Shown one piece after another: positions 24,550-33,125 of a stretch of DNA of 64,000 nt; within the stretch, counting starts at the first letter, position 1; each line of letters begins with the position of its first letter. The notes below the pieces were generated by a model, which saw only the letters and a program-made list of their open reading frames with translations, did not search any database and was not told the DNA's origin. Source of the DNA: Bin22 sp965207275 (GTDB lineage: Bacteria; Chloroflexota; Dehalococcoidia; Lucifugimonadales; UBA3495); the NCBI GenBank assembly GCA_965207275.1, contig CBDBMH010000002.1, positions 310,001 to 374,000 on the forward strand, in the 5' to 3' direction. The position numbers and the translations under genes are program-made.

Positions 24550-25866
24550 ATGACCAGCAGCAATAACTTCCAATGGCGCCGGGACCGGGATGGCCTGGGA
24601 GTCTGGGAACACCGGGGCAAGGTGGCCGTTGCCGGCTACGGGCATTCTCCCGTTGACCGGCGCTGGGACGGCGTCAACCTGGACACCTCCCTGGGCGCCT
24701 ACACCATCATGGCCTGCGAGAAGGCCATGGAACAGGCCGGCGTAACCATCGACCAGGTGGACGGTATCGTCTGCTGCGACAGCCATATCGCCGGCGGCAG
24801 CGGCGGTTCCGCCTCCAACTGGGCGCCGCGCCCCTACTTCGACCCGCCCTATGACTCGGAATACGGCATCACCTTAATCAATGCCCAGTGGCTCATAGGC
24901 GCCATGGGCTTCAAGAACGTCAAGTTCGCCCCCACGGGAGTTCCAACCATCGGTGAGATGGTGGGCATGGCCTCCCAGGCCGTGGGCGACGGCGTCTGCA
25001 ATACCTGCCTGGTCATCTACCCCACCGGAAACCTGGAGGGTCGCTACCGGCGGGGCGGCGAAAATGCCGACGATTATGCCCGGGGCGCCCGCCAGTGGAC
25101 GGTGCCCTGGGGCAACCACGGCGGCAACGACTTCATCAACATCTTCCCCCACAACCAGTACTGCCTGAAGTACGGCGGCGAGCACGACGACCTGGCCCCC
25201 TTCGTTATCAACCAGCACAAGAACGGAATGCTTACGCCCTGGGGGTTCAACTACAACCACGGCATCGAACCCATTTCCGTGGAGGACTACAAGACCTCCC
25301 GCTACATCCTGAACCCTTTGCGGATATGGGACTGCGACCGGCCGGTCAACGCTTCGGCGGCCTACCTGTTCACCACCGCCGAGAGGGCACGGGACATGAA
25401 GTCCCAGCCCGTGTACGTGCTCAACCACTCCCAGCACAACTTCCGGTTCCGAACTACGCAGCCTGACTTGGACGAGGTTGAGATGTGGACCGACCGTCAG
25501 GCCGCCCGCATGTACGAGGGGGCCGGCCTGAGTCCTTCCGACGTGGACATATTCAATCCTTACGACGGTTACGCCATTATGACCCAATTCTTCCTGGAGG
25601 GTTTTCAGTGGCACGGGGTGAAGCGGGGCGACGCTTTCGCGTTCTACGCCGGCGACATCAGCGTCAAGGGTCCCCACCCCTTCTTTTCCAGCGGCGGAAA
25701 CCTGGGCAACGGCCGCACCCGCACCGCTATGTATACCGACGGCATCCAGCAGTTGCGAGGAACCGCCGGCGAACGCCAGGTGACCGTCCGTGCTGAAACG
25801 GCCCTGTGCGCTTTCACCACGCCCAGCAGTGGTGGCTGGCTGATGCTGGGCAAGTACCCCTCTTGA
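24550..25866 (+). CDS. SCP2/lipid-transfer-type thiolase family protein
   Basis: A 438-residue thiolase-fold protein: KVAVAGYGHSPVDRRWDGVN, TIMACEKAMEQAGVTIDQVD, GIVCCDSHIAGG, then a C-terminal half with DVDIFNPYDGYAIMTQFFLE and HPFFSSGGNLGNGRTRTAMY. Catalytic cysteine context differs from classical degradative thiolases, as usual for the lipid-transfer branch that works as retro-aldolase or lyase with a DUF35 partner. AAGGACC precedes the ATG at 24550. Confidence 0.85.
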   Translation: MTSSNNFQWRRDRDGLGVWEHRGKVAVAGYGHSPVDRRWDGVNLDTSLGAYTIMACEKAMEQAGVTIDQVDGIVCCDSHIAGGSGGSASNWAPRPYFDPPYDSEYGITLINAQWLIGAMGFKNVKFAPTGVPTIGEMVGMASQAVGDGVCNTCLVIYPTGNLEGRYRRGGENADDYARGARQWTVPWGNHGGNDFINIFPHNQYCLKYGGEHDDLAPFVINQHKNGMLTPWGFNYNHGIEPISVEDYKTSRYILNPLRIWDCDRPVNASAAYLFTTAERARDMKSQPVYVLNHSQHNFRFRTTQPDLDEVEMWTDRQAARMYEGAGLSPSDVDIFNPYDGYAIMTQFFLEGFQWHGVKRGDAFAFYAGDISVKGPHPFFSSGGNLGNGRTRTAMYTDGIQQLRGTAGERQVTVRAETALCAFTTPSSGGWLMLGKYPS

Positions 25867-26027
25867 GATATCCGGGAAGGAAACGAAGAATCACGAATAC
25901 GGGAATAGGCTCGCCAATCTGGTAGCCCCCTCCCCCTCGATGGGTTGGGGTTAGGGTGGGGGTGAACTCTCGCTATTGGCTCACACTGGAAGGGCGAACA
26001 ACCGTCAACCTCGAAAAGGACAGGACA

Positions 26028-26375
26028 TTGAACAGACTTATCAGCTTCGATATAGACGGCACCCTGGAGGTGGGCGACCCGCCCGGGTGCATCACCCTGG
26101 ACATGGTACGGGCAGCCAAGGCCAGCGGCTGCATCATCGGCAGTTGCTCCGACCGTACCGTCAGCAACCAGCAGCGGATCTGGGAAACGGCAGGCATCGC
26201 CATGGAGTTCACGGTGCTCAAGCACCAGCTTGATGCAGTGAAAGAGCAGTTTCCGGCAGAGGACTACTACCACATCGGCGACACTGACCTGGATCGCCAG
26301 TACGCCGAGCGCAGTGGCTTTCATTTCCTGTTGCCCAATGCGGACGTCGTCCAACTTTGGGAGGACGGGAATTAA
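26028..26375 (+). CDS. HAD-superfamily hydrolase, small
   Basis: A 115-residue protein with motif I FDIDGTLEVGDPP at residues 6-18, IIGSCSDRTVSN as motif II region, and YYHIGDTDLDRQYAERSGFH as motif IV, but without a cap domain. It is likely a phosphatase. TTG at 26028 with AAGGACAGGA upstream is preferred over a GTG at 25956, because the extra residues are encoded by a REP-like region and show no homology. It overlaps the following methyltransferase gene. Confidence 0.75.
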   Translation: MNRLISFDIDGTLEVGDPPGCITLDMVRAAKASGCIIGSCSDRTVSNQQRIWETAGIAMEFTVLKHQLDAVKEQFPAEDYYHIGDTDLDRQYAERSGFHFLLPNADVVQLWEDGN

Positions 26376-27135
26376 CAGCGGGCCCGGCTACCAGTCCCTG
26401 ATTGACCGTTTCCGCCGCGCCCGTACCGACGCAACGCTGGCGGTGCTGGAGGGCTTCCACCCCCTGAAGCACGCCCTTCGCTTTGGCGCCGCCAGGCTGG
26501 AAACCGTTACCCGCGACCGCGAGGCGCTTCATGGGTTGACCCGCTCCCTGTCCCCTGATCTGGATGGAGTTCTCGACAGCGGCGTCGAACAGGTACCCGA
26601 GTCCGTCTTCCGTCAACTCTCTCCCGTACCCCCGTCCACCGGCGTAATCGCATTGGCGCGGCGTCCTGTACCGTGCCCTGGCGCATTCAGGGCTTCTGCT
26701 CCCCTGGTACTCTTGGAGAATCCTCTCAGCCACGGCAACATCGGCGCGGCGGTCCGGGTCGCGGCGGCGGCCGGGGCGGCCGGCCTGGTGTCAACGGGGG
26801 AACACGACCCCTGGCATCCGTCCGCCCTGGTAGGCTCCGCCGGCCTGCACTTCGCCCTGCCGGTGGTATGGCTGCCCAACGTAGATTTTTCGGCATGGCC
26901 GGCATGGCTGGCCGGCTGGCAACTGGTGGCTATCGACCCGGGAGGAGAGCCGCTGGGTAAAGAGGGATTTCCGGATAGGGCGGTGCTGGCCTTTGGCACG
27001 GAGAGAGACGGGTTGAGCGCTGAAGTGCTGGCCGCCGCTCACAGTCGCATGGCCATTCCCATGGAACCGGGAGTCTCCAGCCTTAACCTGGCCACGGCGG
27101 TGGCGGTGGTCTTGTACGCCTGGCGGTTGGGGTAG
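26314..27135 (+). CDS. TrmH/SpoU family RNA 2'-O-methyltransferase
   Basis: A protein with the SpoU knot motifs: motif 1 VLLENPLSHGNIGAAVRVAA, motif 2 AVLAFGTERDGLSAEVL and motif 3 MAIPMEPGVSSLNLATAVAV. The N-terminal 100 residues resemble substrate-binding domains of rRNA methyltransferases. The start is unclear: ATG 26314 and ATG 26338 both lie inside the HAD gene. GGGAGGACGGGA just before ATT 26371, at the HAD stop, might even support a rare ATT start that would remove the poorly conserved leader. Confidence 0.85.
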   Translation: MAFISCCPMRTSSNFGRTGINSGPGYQSLIDRFRRARTDATLAVLEGFHPLKHALRFGAARLETVTRDREALHGLTRSLSPDLDGVLDSGVEQVPESVFRQLSPVPPSTGVIALARRPVPCPGAFRASAPLVLLENPLSHGNIGAAVRVAAAAGAAGLVSTGEHDPWHPSALVGSAGLHFALPVVWLPNVDFSAWPAWLAGWQLVAIDPGGEPLGKEGFPDRAVLAFGTERDGLSAEVLAAAHSRMAIPMEPGVSSLNLATAVAVVLYAWRLG

Positions 27136-27212
27136 GCTGGTCTTCCCGGTTTTGTGAGCAGGCAGGTTGAGGCTTCGTCAGGTGGGATGTTGGTCTTGGG
27201 AATAACCCGTCG

Positions 27213-27254
27213 TTCCCGCGCCGGCAGAATGTCCGCTTCCGGCGGGCGGGAACC
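27213..27254. repeat. REP-like GC hairpin
   Basis: GTTCCCGC and GCCGG on the left arm pair with CCGGC and GGGCGGGAAC on the right arm around an AT-richer loop. It lies between the convergent methyltransferase and enolase-superfamily genes and may terminate both. Confidence 0.45.
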
Positions 27255-27336
27255 TCGGACTTGGCGAGCGGATCAATAGCTGTTGCTGACTCTCAGAGAA
27301 TCTGGTACGGCGGGAGAACGTATTCGTCCTGATACC

Positions 27337-28434
27337 CTAAGCTATCCTCACCCCCTCCAGCGCCGCCCAGTCAAACAGCACTCCGTGTCCCGGGTCCTCC
27401 GTGGGGGTGAATTTCCCGTCCCTGGGCAGTACCGGATTCAGGACGTAGCCGGTGTTGTTCAGGTTTAATGTGGGCAGGTGCTCCACCAAGTATCCGTTGG
27501 ACGCCCCGCAGCACAGGTGCATGGAAATTTCCTCCACCAGGTGCGGGGCCATGGGCAGGTGGTAGGCGTCGGCCACCCGGGCGATGCGCATCCAGGGCGT
27601 TACGCCGCCCACCCGGCACACGTCGGCCTGCACAAACTGGACGGCGCCCCGTTGGAAAAGGTCCAGGAACCCTTCCGGCATCCATTCGCCTTCGCCGGTA
27701 GCCAGCGCCACGTTGACCGTGTTGCTTAGCCTCTCGTAACCGGCGTGGTCCTCGGCCAGGATGGGCTCCTCCAGCCAGAACAGGTTGAATTCCTCCATGG
27801 CCCGGGCCCGGGTGACCGCCTCGCCCACCGACCACCGCTGGTTGGCGTCCACCATCAGAGGCGTGTAGGGGCCGATAGCCTTCCGCACGGCCCGCAGCCG
27901 ATCCAGGTCTTCGCCCAGGTTTTCCCTGCCGATTTTGATTTTGACGCCCCAGTAATTCTGGTCTACGAAGTTGGTTACCTGGTCCAATAGGTCCTCGGTG
28001 GAATAGGCCAGGTCCAGGCCGCTTCCGTAGGCGGGAACGCTGTCCCGGTAACCGCCCAGCAATCGGAAAAGAGGCTTTCCGGCAGCCTTGCCCGCCAAGT
28101 CCCACAGGGCAATGTCCAACGGCGCCAGGGCCACGGTGGTGAGGCCCGACATGGTGATGTTGGGGAAAACGCTCTTCCACATGCGATCGTAGAGTCGCTC
28201 AACGTAGGCCGGGTCCTCGCCAATTATCCCGGGCGCCAGCAGGGTATCGATGGCTTCCTTCATGCCCCGGCCGCTGGTGCCGTGGCTATAGGTCCAACCC
28301 ACACCCTCCAGCCCCTCGTCGGTGCGAACATGGGCCGTCAGCAGGCTGGTGGCCTCTATCTGCTGGGTGGAGTTGGACAGCCCTGGCTGGCGCTGGATGC
28401 GATACAGGGCGGTTTCCACATTTGCGATGCGCAT
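27337..28434 (-). CDS. Mandelate racemase/muconate lactonizing enzyme family protein
   Basis: A 365-residue enolase-superfamily enzyme. The KxK general base motif is WGVKIKIGRE; metal ligands are in PLMVDANQRWS (Asp), FWLEEPILAED (Glu) and LATGEGEW (Glu); MAPHLVEEISMH carries a further catalytic His candidate. Proteins of this group racemise or dehydrate sugar acids and related carboxylates; expansion of the family is a known trait of SAR202 bacteria. AGGAGGAGAATC precedes the ATG. Confidence 0.9.
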   Translation of the reverse strand: MRIANVETALYRIQRQPGLSNSTQQIEATSLLTAHVRTDEGLEGVGWTYSHGTSGRGMKEAIDTLLAPGIIGEDPAYVERLYDRMWKSVFPNITMSGLTTVALAPLDIALWDLAGKAAGKPLFRLLGGYRDSVPAYGSGLDLAYSTEDLLDQVTNFVDQNYWGVKIKIGRENLGEDLDRLRAVRKAIGPYTPLMVDANQRWSVGEAVTRARAMEEFNLFWLEEPILAEDHAGYERLSNTVNVALATGEGEWMPEGFLDLFQRGAVQFVQADVCRVGGVTPWMRIARVADAYHLPMAPHLVEEISMHLCCGASNGYLVEHLPTLNLNNTGYVLNPVLPRDGKFTPTEDPGHGVLFDWAALEGVRIA

Positions 28435-28469
28435 GATTCTCCTCCTGGGGCTTGCCGGTTTCGGACGTA

Positions 28470-28492
28470 GGGGCGGGTCTCAAGCCCGCCCC
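28470..28492. repeat. REP-like GC hairpin (GGGGCGGGTCTC family)
   Basis: GGGGCGGG pairs with CCCGCCCC around TCTCAAG, between two minus-strand genes. The same sequence type recurs at 40920-40948. Confidence 0.55.
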
Positions 28493-28525
28493 AACTAGTC
28501 CCTGACTCTTTCCCGCAACGAAGCT

Positions 28526-29386
28526 CTAAGCCGGAGAGCCGGCCAGCGCCAAACACCGTGCTATGAAGGCCTTGATCATCCCGATGGCCCGGTCCGACTC
28601 GGGACCGGGCATGTTGCCGAAGCCGTGGACCTGATCGGTGAAGTATTCCACCTGGATGTCGCCGCCGGCGGCCCGGAAAGCGGTATCGAACCGCTGGGGA
28701 ATGGAGAGAGGCACGTTGTCGTCCCTGGTGCCCTGTACGATCAGGGTGGGCGGCAGCAGCACTGTTTCGCTTCGTTCCAGGATGTGCTGGGGGTTGCCCT
28801 CTTTCATGGCCTCCTGGTCTAGAAAGTATGCCTCGCTGGATGCTGACAGGCGTTCGTTTCCGGATTCCTGGGCGTAGAGGTAGCGTGAGTAGGGATCCAG
28901 CACCGGCCAGCAGCAGACGGCATAGGCCACGCTGGCGTCGTGGCCGGGCGCCTCGGTCAACTCCAGCGCCGAATACCGGGCATCATTGGGCCGCATGGCG
29001 CTGAGCATCAGGGTGTGGCCGCCGCTGGAGCAGCCCATGCCGCCCACGGTAGCGGGGTCGGCGTTGAACTCCGCCGCGTGGGCCTTCAGCCAGCGGGTCG
29101 CAAAGTTCACGTCCTGAACCTGAGCCGGGTAGGGATGTTTCGGGGCCAGGCGGAAGTCCACCGCCGCCACTAGGATGCCGCTGGCGGCCAGGGCCCGGTT
29201 CATGACTTCGTCTGCGGCGCGGTCGCCTCGGTTCCAGGCGCCTCCGTGGACGTCCAGCAGCGCGGGAAAGGGTCCATCGCCCCGGGGCTGGAAGATGGTA
29301 ACCATCCAGGAGTCATTGCCGTCGTGCCGGTACTCCAGTTCGTATACTTGCACTGGAAGTTGCTGGGCGGGGTTGTAATTGGCCAT
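28526..29386 (-). CDS. Alpha/beta hydrolase (HSL-like esterase)
   Basis: A 286-residue alpha/beta hydrolase: oxyanion-hole motif LDVHGGAWNRGDRA, VDFRLAPKHPYPAQVQD, nucleophile GMGCSSGGHTLM, then LIVQGTRDDNVPLSIP (Asp) and DQVHGFGNMPG (His). It matches carboxylesterases of the hormone-sensitive-lipase/BD-FAE group. CAGGAG precedes the ATG. The following minus-strand glutaredoxin-DinB gene ends just beyond its start. Confidence 0.87.
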   Translation of the reverse strand: MANYNPAQQLPVQVYELEYRHDGNDSWMVTIFQPRGDGPFPALLDVHGGAWNRGDRAADEVMNRALAASGILVAAVDFRLAPKHPYPAQVQDVNFATRWLKAHAAEFNADPATVGGMGCSSGGHTLMLSAMRPNDARYSALELTEAPGHDASVAYAVCCWPVLDPYSRYLYAQESGNERLSASSEAYFLDQEAMKEGNPQHILERSETVLLPPTLIVQGTRDDNVPLSIPQRFDTAFRAAGGDIQVEYFTDQVHGFGNMPGPESDRAIGMIKAFIARCLALAGSPA

Positions 29387-29413
29387 TTCCTGCTCCTGTT
29401 TGTCGTGTGCCCT

Positions 29414-30178
29414 TTAGATCAGCGCTTCCGGAGTAAAGATTCCTTCCATGTCCTCGTCGGTGGCCCGGTTCTCCGGCGTAACTCCCAGGGTTGTCTCCAT
29501 GAACCAGTAGACCTGTTTCAGGTGGTGAGTGCTGTGGCTGAGGATGATGTTCAGCAATTCCACCACGGTCACTTCCCCGCCATAGTGGGCCGGTACTACC
29601 CGATCGAAGGCCTCGGTGTTGTCGCTGTTCAGGAAGCTGACGATGCTCTGGATAACGCCCTCGGCGTACTCGGCGATTTCCGTCGTAGAGTTTACGCCGG
29701 CCAGACGTTCTCTGCAGGCCTGCATGTCGTCCGTGGTCATGCTGCCCGTCCGGTGGCTGACGTAGGCCAGTTCGGGGAAAGACATAATGTGGACGATGGT
29801 GTCGCGCAGGGTCTCGGGCCGCCAGGCGACCGGCTCTTTCAACTGCTCCGGGCTGAGTTGAATGGTGGCCCGTATGGCAGCGTGCAGGATCCGGTCGTAC
29901 TTATCTGCCAGCCAGCCGGTCCTTCCTGACAGGTCCACCTGGGCGTCCAGCTTCAGGGAGGAGATCAGCTTGCGGGGAAAGTACCCGATGATGATTTCGT
30001 CGTCGTCGATAACCGTTACCGGGGCCGACTTGACGCCGCGGCTTTCCAGGTATTGCTGGGCTTCGGGTTCACTGGCAATGTCGTGGTGCTCATACTGAAC
30101 ACCGTTGGACGAAAGAAACTCTTCCAACGTCCGGCAACTGAATCAACCAGGGTTGGTGTAAACGTGTACGCTGGGCAT
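29414..30178 (-). CDS. Selenocysteine-containing glutaredoxin-DinB fusion (UFSC)
   Basis: Read through the in-frame TGA at 30145-30143, the gene gives a 254-residue protein beginning MPSVHVYTNPG-U-FSCRTL, a glutaredoxin/NrdH opening with Sec12 where the first Cys of CxxC belongs and Cys15 as resolving residue. The thioredoxin fold continues with GVQYEHHDIASEPEAQQYLE, VKSAPVTVIDDDEII (cis-Pro) and GYFPRKLISSL. Residues 95-235 form a DinB-like four-helix domain (ILHAAIRATIQLSPEQL, MSFPELAYVSHR, ILSHSTHHLKQVYWFMETTL). Fourteen bases after UGA a hairpin starts, CGTTGGA/TCCAACG (30129-30123 with 30109-30103), a bSECIS candidate. Without Sec readthrough the visible ORF starts at TTG 30127 and lacks the active site. 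It resembles DinB-fused glutaredoxins that act on small thiols. Confidence 0.8.
30103..30145 (-). promoter_or_regulatory. Candidate bacterial SECIS element after UGA (30145-30143)
   Basis: Reading on the minus strand, CGTTGGA (30129-30123) pairs with TCCAACG (30109-30103). Inside, AGA/TCT can pair to leave GTT as apical loop, so a G opens the loop about 24 bases after the UGA, as in other bacterial SECIS elements. Confidence 0.6.
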
Positions 30179-30393
30179 GGCAAGTCCCCCATCTAACCTG
30201 AATCTATGCCAGAATAGCGGAAACCATGTGCCCTCGCAACCAGGCCTCGGTCAGGGATCTGCGGGGTAGTTCGGACGCGTTATATCGGCGGTGTAGTATA
30301 ATCGCAGAGGCCAACTCTTCCCAATGGGAAGAAAGAATCAGCCTTTTTGCCGCGAATGATTCCCTATAACCGCGTTGTCAGGAGATGCCAGGC

Positions 30394-31344
30394 ATGGCGA
30401 GCGAACTCTTGGTGCTCGATGAAAAACCCAGCGCCCGCTACCTGATCGCCGGCTGGCGTCGCCAGTGGTCCGATGGCGGCAGCATTTCCAGCGGCCTTCC
30501 CCAGTATCTTATCGACCAGTTCGGCGCCCGGAAAATCGGCAGCATGAGCCGGGAGATCGAGAAGCTCTGCTATCCCTTTCAAGTGGCCGGCACCCACGAC
30601 TCCTACCGCCCCGCCTGCGCGTTTGAGGAAGGTCTTCCCAGCGTGGCCATGCACTGGGACAACGACTTCTATGACGCTGGGGCCGGGTTGATCATCTTCA
30701 TGGGAGAGGAACCCTGGTTTGAGATTGGACTGTACGGCCAGGCCTTTTTCCAGGCTGTGCGCGAGCTTGCCGTGGAACAGACGGTAACCGTAGAGGGCTA
30801 CAACGGCCCGGCGCCGCCGGACCTGGAGCGTCGAGTGGGTTGCACCTTCAGCCGAGCTGACATGAAGGAAGAACTGGAAAAGTTCGGCATCCAGTTTTCC
30901 AGCTACGGCAGCGGCGGGCGTCAGGGGCCCACCGTTGGCATGGCGCTGGTCAACATGGCCCATTACCAGCATCCGGACCTGAAGGTATTCCGCCTGGGGG
31001 CCATGGCTCCCATGTACCCGTTTACCACCCAGAGCAACCAGCAGGTGGGCATCATTACCGACTACCGCTCCTTCTATGATATTATGCGCCGCATCAAGGC
31101 GATGTTCGGGCTTGACATCGACCTGACTGACCTGGAGACCCGCGGCAACGTGGAGTCCCAGCGGCTGAAGGAAACCCTGGACCGCATCGCCAGTACCAAT
31201 TCCGACGCCAAGCAGATCATCGAACGGGTACGGGCCGACTATCGCTACGAGCCCTTCCGCAACCCGGTGGAACTTGACCCGGGCCTGGGCCGGGCCCTGG
31301 ATGACATACTGCGAAACGCGCCGGAACCGCCGGAAGAAGTTTAA
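30394..31344 (+). CDS. PAC2 family protein
   Basis: A 316-residue protein of the PAC2 (proteasome assembly chaperone 2-like) family: LIAGWRRQWSDGGSISSGLP at the start, LGAMAPMYPF in the core, and a helical tail with LKETLDRIASTNSDAKQIIE. ATG 30394 with AGGAG ten bases upstream is preferred over ATG 30385, which touches the site. TATAAT at 30297-30302 may be its -10 box. The function of bacterial PAC2 proteins is unknown. Confidence 0.8.
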   Translation: MASELLVLDEKPSARYLIAGWRRQWSDGGSISSGLPQYLIDQFGARKIGSMSREIEKLCYPFQVAGTHDSYRPACAFEEGLPSVAMHWDNDFYDAGAGLIIFMGEEPWFEIGLYGQAFFQAVRELAVEQTVTVEGYNGPAPPDLERRVGCTFSRADMKEELEKFGIQFSSYGSGGRQGPTVGMALVNMAHYQHPDLKVFRLGAMAPMYPFTTQSNQQVGIITDYRSFYDIMRRIKAMFGLDIDLTDLETRGNVESQRLKETLDRIASTNSDAKQIIERVRADYRYEPFRNPVELDPGLGRALDDILRNAPEPPEEV

Positions 31345-31415
31345 GGATATTATTGGCAACGCCTCCTGGGAACTGATTTAACCAACAGCGCCCAACTACC
31401 TGACGGAGGAAGCAA

Positions 31416-32198
31416 TTGCGCCTGGAAGGCAAGACGGCATTGATTACCGGCGCCAGCCGGAACATTGGTCGGGAAATAGCGGTAACCTTCGCCCGAGAGG
31501 GCGCCGACGTGGCCCTTTCTTCCCTGCAAAGTCCGCTGGAGCTGGAGGAAGTGGCAGCCGAATGCCGGGAACTGGGGGCCAACACGTATGCGGCAACGGC
31601 GGATATAGCCGACGGCGACCAGTGTCGAAGACTGGCGGCTGATTCCGAGGAAGCCCTGGGAAAGATTGACGTCCTGGTCAGCAACGCCGCCATCCGCCCC
31701 CATCACCCGCTGCTTACCGTTACCGACGAGGACTGGCACCGGGTCTTTGGCATCAACCTCCACTCCACCTTTTACCTTGCCAAGGCCGTTCTGCCAGGCA
31801 TGATGGAGCGGGAGACGGGCAGCATTATAGGTATTGGTGGAATGGCCGCGATCACCGGCCGGCCCGATACATCCACCGTTACCGCCGCCAAGACAGGGCT
31901 GTGGGGCCTTGTCCGGGCTATCGCCGCCGAATTTGCCCCTTACAACGTCAGGGCCAATATGGTAAATCCCGGCACTATAGATACCACCCGTCGCAACCCG
32001 GAGTGGTTTGCGCGCGAGTCCCGACGGCCCACCGGCGCCGACGATCAATTACGTCGCATTCCTCTGGGCCGCCAGGGAACCATCTACGACATCGCCAATG
32101 CCTGCCTGTTTCTGGCATCCGATGAGTCCTCCTACATCACGGGGGACCAGTTGAATGTGGTGGGCGGCCGGTATATGGTCGCTGCGCCTACTGATTAG
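31416..32198 (+). CDS. Short-chain dehydrogenase/reductase
   Basis: A 260-residue classical SDR starting at TTG after GGAGG: LEGKTALITGASRNIGREIA (cofactor motif), DVLVSNAAIRPHHPLLTV (NAG variant SNAA), a catalytic Ser region IIGIGGMAAITG, and NMVNPGTIDTTRRNPEW. The expected YxxxK is replaced by TSTVTAAKTG, where Thr or Val stands in place of Tyr, so catalytic competence is uncertain. It is followed closely by a RidA gene. Confidence 0.87.
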   Translation: MRLEGKTALITGASRNIGREIAVTFAREGADVALSSLQSPLELEEVAAECRELGANTYAATADIADGDQCRRLAADSEEALGKIDVLVSNAAIRPHHPLLTVTDEDWHRVFGINLHSTFYLAKAVLPGMMERETGSIIGIGGMAAITGRPDTSTVTAAKTGLWGLVRAIAAEFAPYNVRANMVNPGTIDTTRRNPEWFARESRRPTGADDQLRRIPLGRQGTIYDIANACLFLASDESSYITGDQLNVVGGRYMVAAPTD

Positions 32199-32238
32199 AA
32201 CATCTAAAGGGCCCATTGCTCAAAGTGAGGCAAACGCT

Positions 32239-32655
32239 GTGGCAGGAACCGAACGACACGTAGTCAATACCGAAAGGGCGCCTCAGCCCCTGGGCGCCTA
32301 CTCCCAGGCCATCCGGGTACGGGCCGGAGAACTGCTTTACATAGCGGGCCAGGTGGGCGTGGACAAAGATGGAAACCTGGCTGGTGACGGAAGCCTGGCC
32401 GCCCAGACACGGCAGACATACGAGAATATAGGCGGCATCCTGGAGTCGGTGGGCGCTTCATTCAGTGACGTGGTGGAGTTCACCACCTACGTGGTAGGTC
32501 GGGCTTCGGTTCAGCCCTTCATGGCCGCCAGGTCCGAAGTCTTTCCATCCCTGTACCCGGATGGGGACTATCCGCCTAACACCCTGCTGGTCATTGAGGG
32601 CCTGGTAAGGGAAGAGTTCCTGGTGGAAATCAAGGCAGTCGCGGCGCTGCCCTGA
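32239..32655 (+). CDS. RidA family protein
   Basis: A 138-residue RidA/YjgF/UK114 protein: RAPQPLGAYSQAIRVRAGEL, LYIAGQVGVDKDGNL, TYENIGGILESVGASFSDVV and PPNTLLVIEGLVREEFLVEI. The catalytic Arg of true RidA (near RTC.V) is not obvious, since VIEGLVREEFLVEI lacks it, so it may belong to a RidA subgroup without enamine deaminase activity. GTG 32239 with AGG upstream fits the domain start. Confidence 0.85.
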   Translation: MAGTERHVVNTERAPQPLGAYSQAIRVRAGELLYIAGQVGVDKDGNLAGDGSLAAQTRQTYENIGGILESVGASFSDVVEFTTYVVGRASVQPFMAARSEVFPSLYPDGDYPPNTLLVIEGLVREEFLVEIKAVAALP

Positions 32656-32699
32656 CCGCAATTCACAGCGTAATCTCTTGGCAAAGGTGTCAAATTGGG

Positions 32700-33041
32700 G
32701 TGAATCACGAGGACCAGCAGCCACCTGTTCCCGCTGGGGCGACGCTGGAAGAAATTCATGGCCTGTTCCAGGAAGCCGTCTCTGACGACCCCTCCCTCTC
32801 TCTCCTCAAGGGCTTCAAGATGGACTTCTCCGGTAACCCGGACTTCCACAAGGTATACCTGGCGGTTAAGTGCCAGTGCGGCACCGCCGGCTTACTCAGC
32901 GTGGAAGTGGCCATGGAAAAGACGCTGCGGGAAGTCAGGGACGCCATGCCCAGCCTGCTGGAGAACCTGCACGTCAAAGTTAGAATGTTCCGGAGTATGT
33001 CCTGCGAGATGCACGGAAAAATGCGACAAGGTGGGCTATAA
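32700..33041 (+). CDS. Small Cys-containing protein of unknown function
   Basis: A 113-residue protein starting at GTG. It has LEEIHGLFQEAVSDDPSLSL at the N-terminus, a central VYLAVKCQCGTAGLLSVEVA with a CxC pair, and MFRSMSCEMHGKM near the end. I recognise no family. It stands 84 bases upstream of the FTR-like selenoprotein on the same strand, and a candidate TATAAT overlaps its stop codon, so it may or may not belong to the same redox operon. Confidence 0.6.
   Translation: MNHEDQQPPVPAGATLEEIHGLFQEAVSDDPSLSLLKGFKMDFSGNPDFHKVYLAVKCQCGTAGLLSVEVAMEKTLREVRDAMPSLLENLHVKVRMFRSMSCEMHGKMRQGGL
33036..33041 (+). promoter_or_regulatory. Candidate -10 box (TATAAT) before the selenoprotein operon
   Basis: TATAAT occurs around 33037, overlapping the stop of the upstream gene and about 85 bases before the TTG start of the FTR-like gene. 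The -35 region is weak. A separate TTGACA at about 33080 has no good -10 partner. Confidence 0.35.
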
Positions 33042-33125
33042 TAGATTCAGACCAAATCGCAATGAGCCGGCCTCCTGGACTTTGACAATTCAGCAGGGCA
33101 CGGTTTTACCACGGGGAGAGACCAA

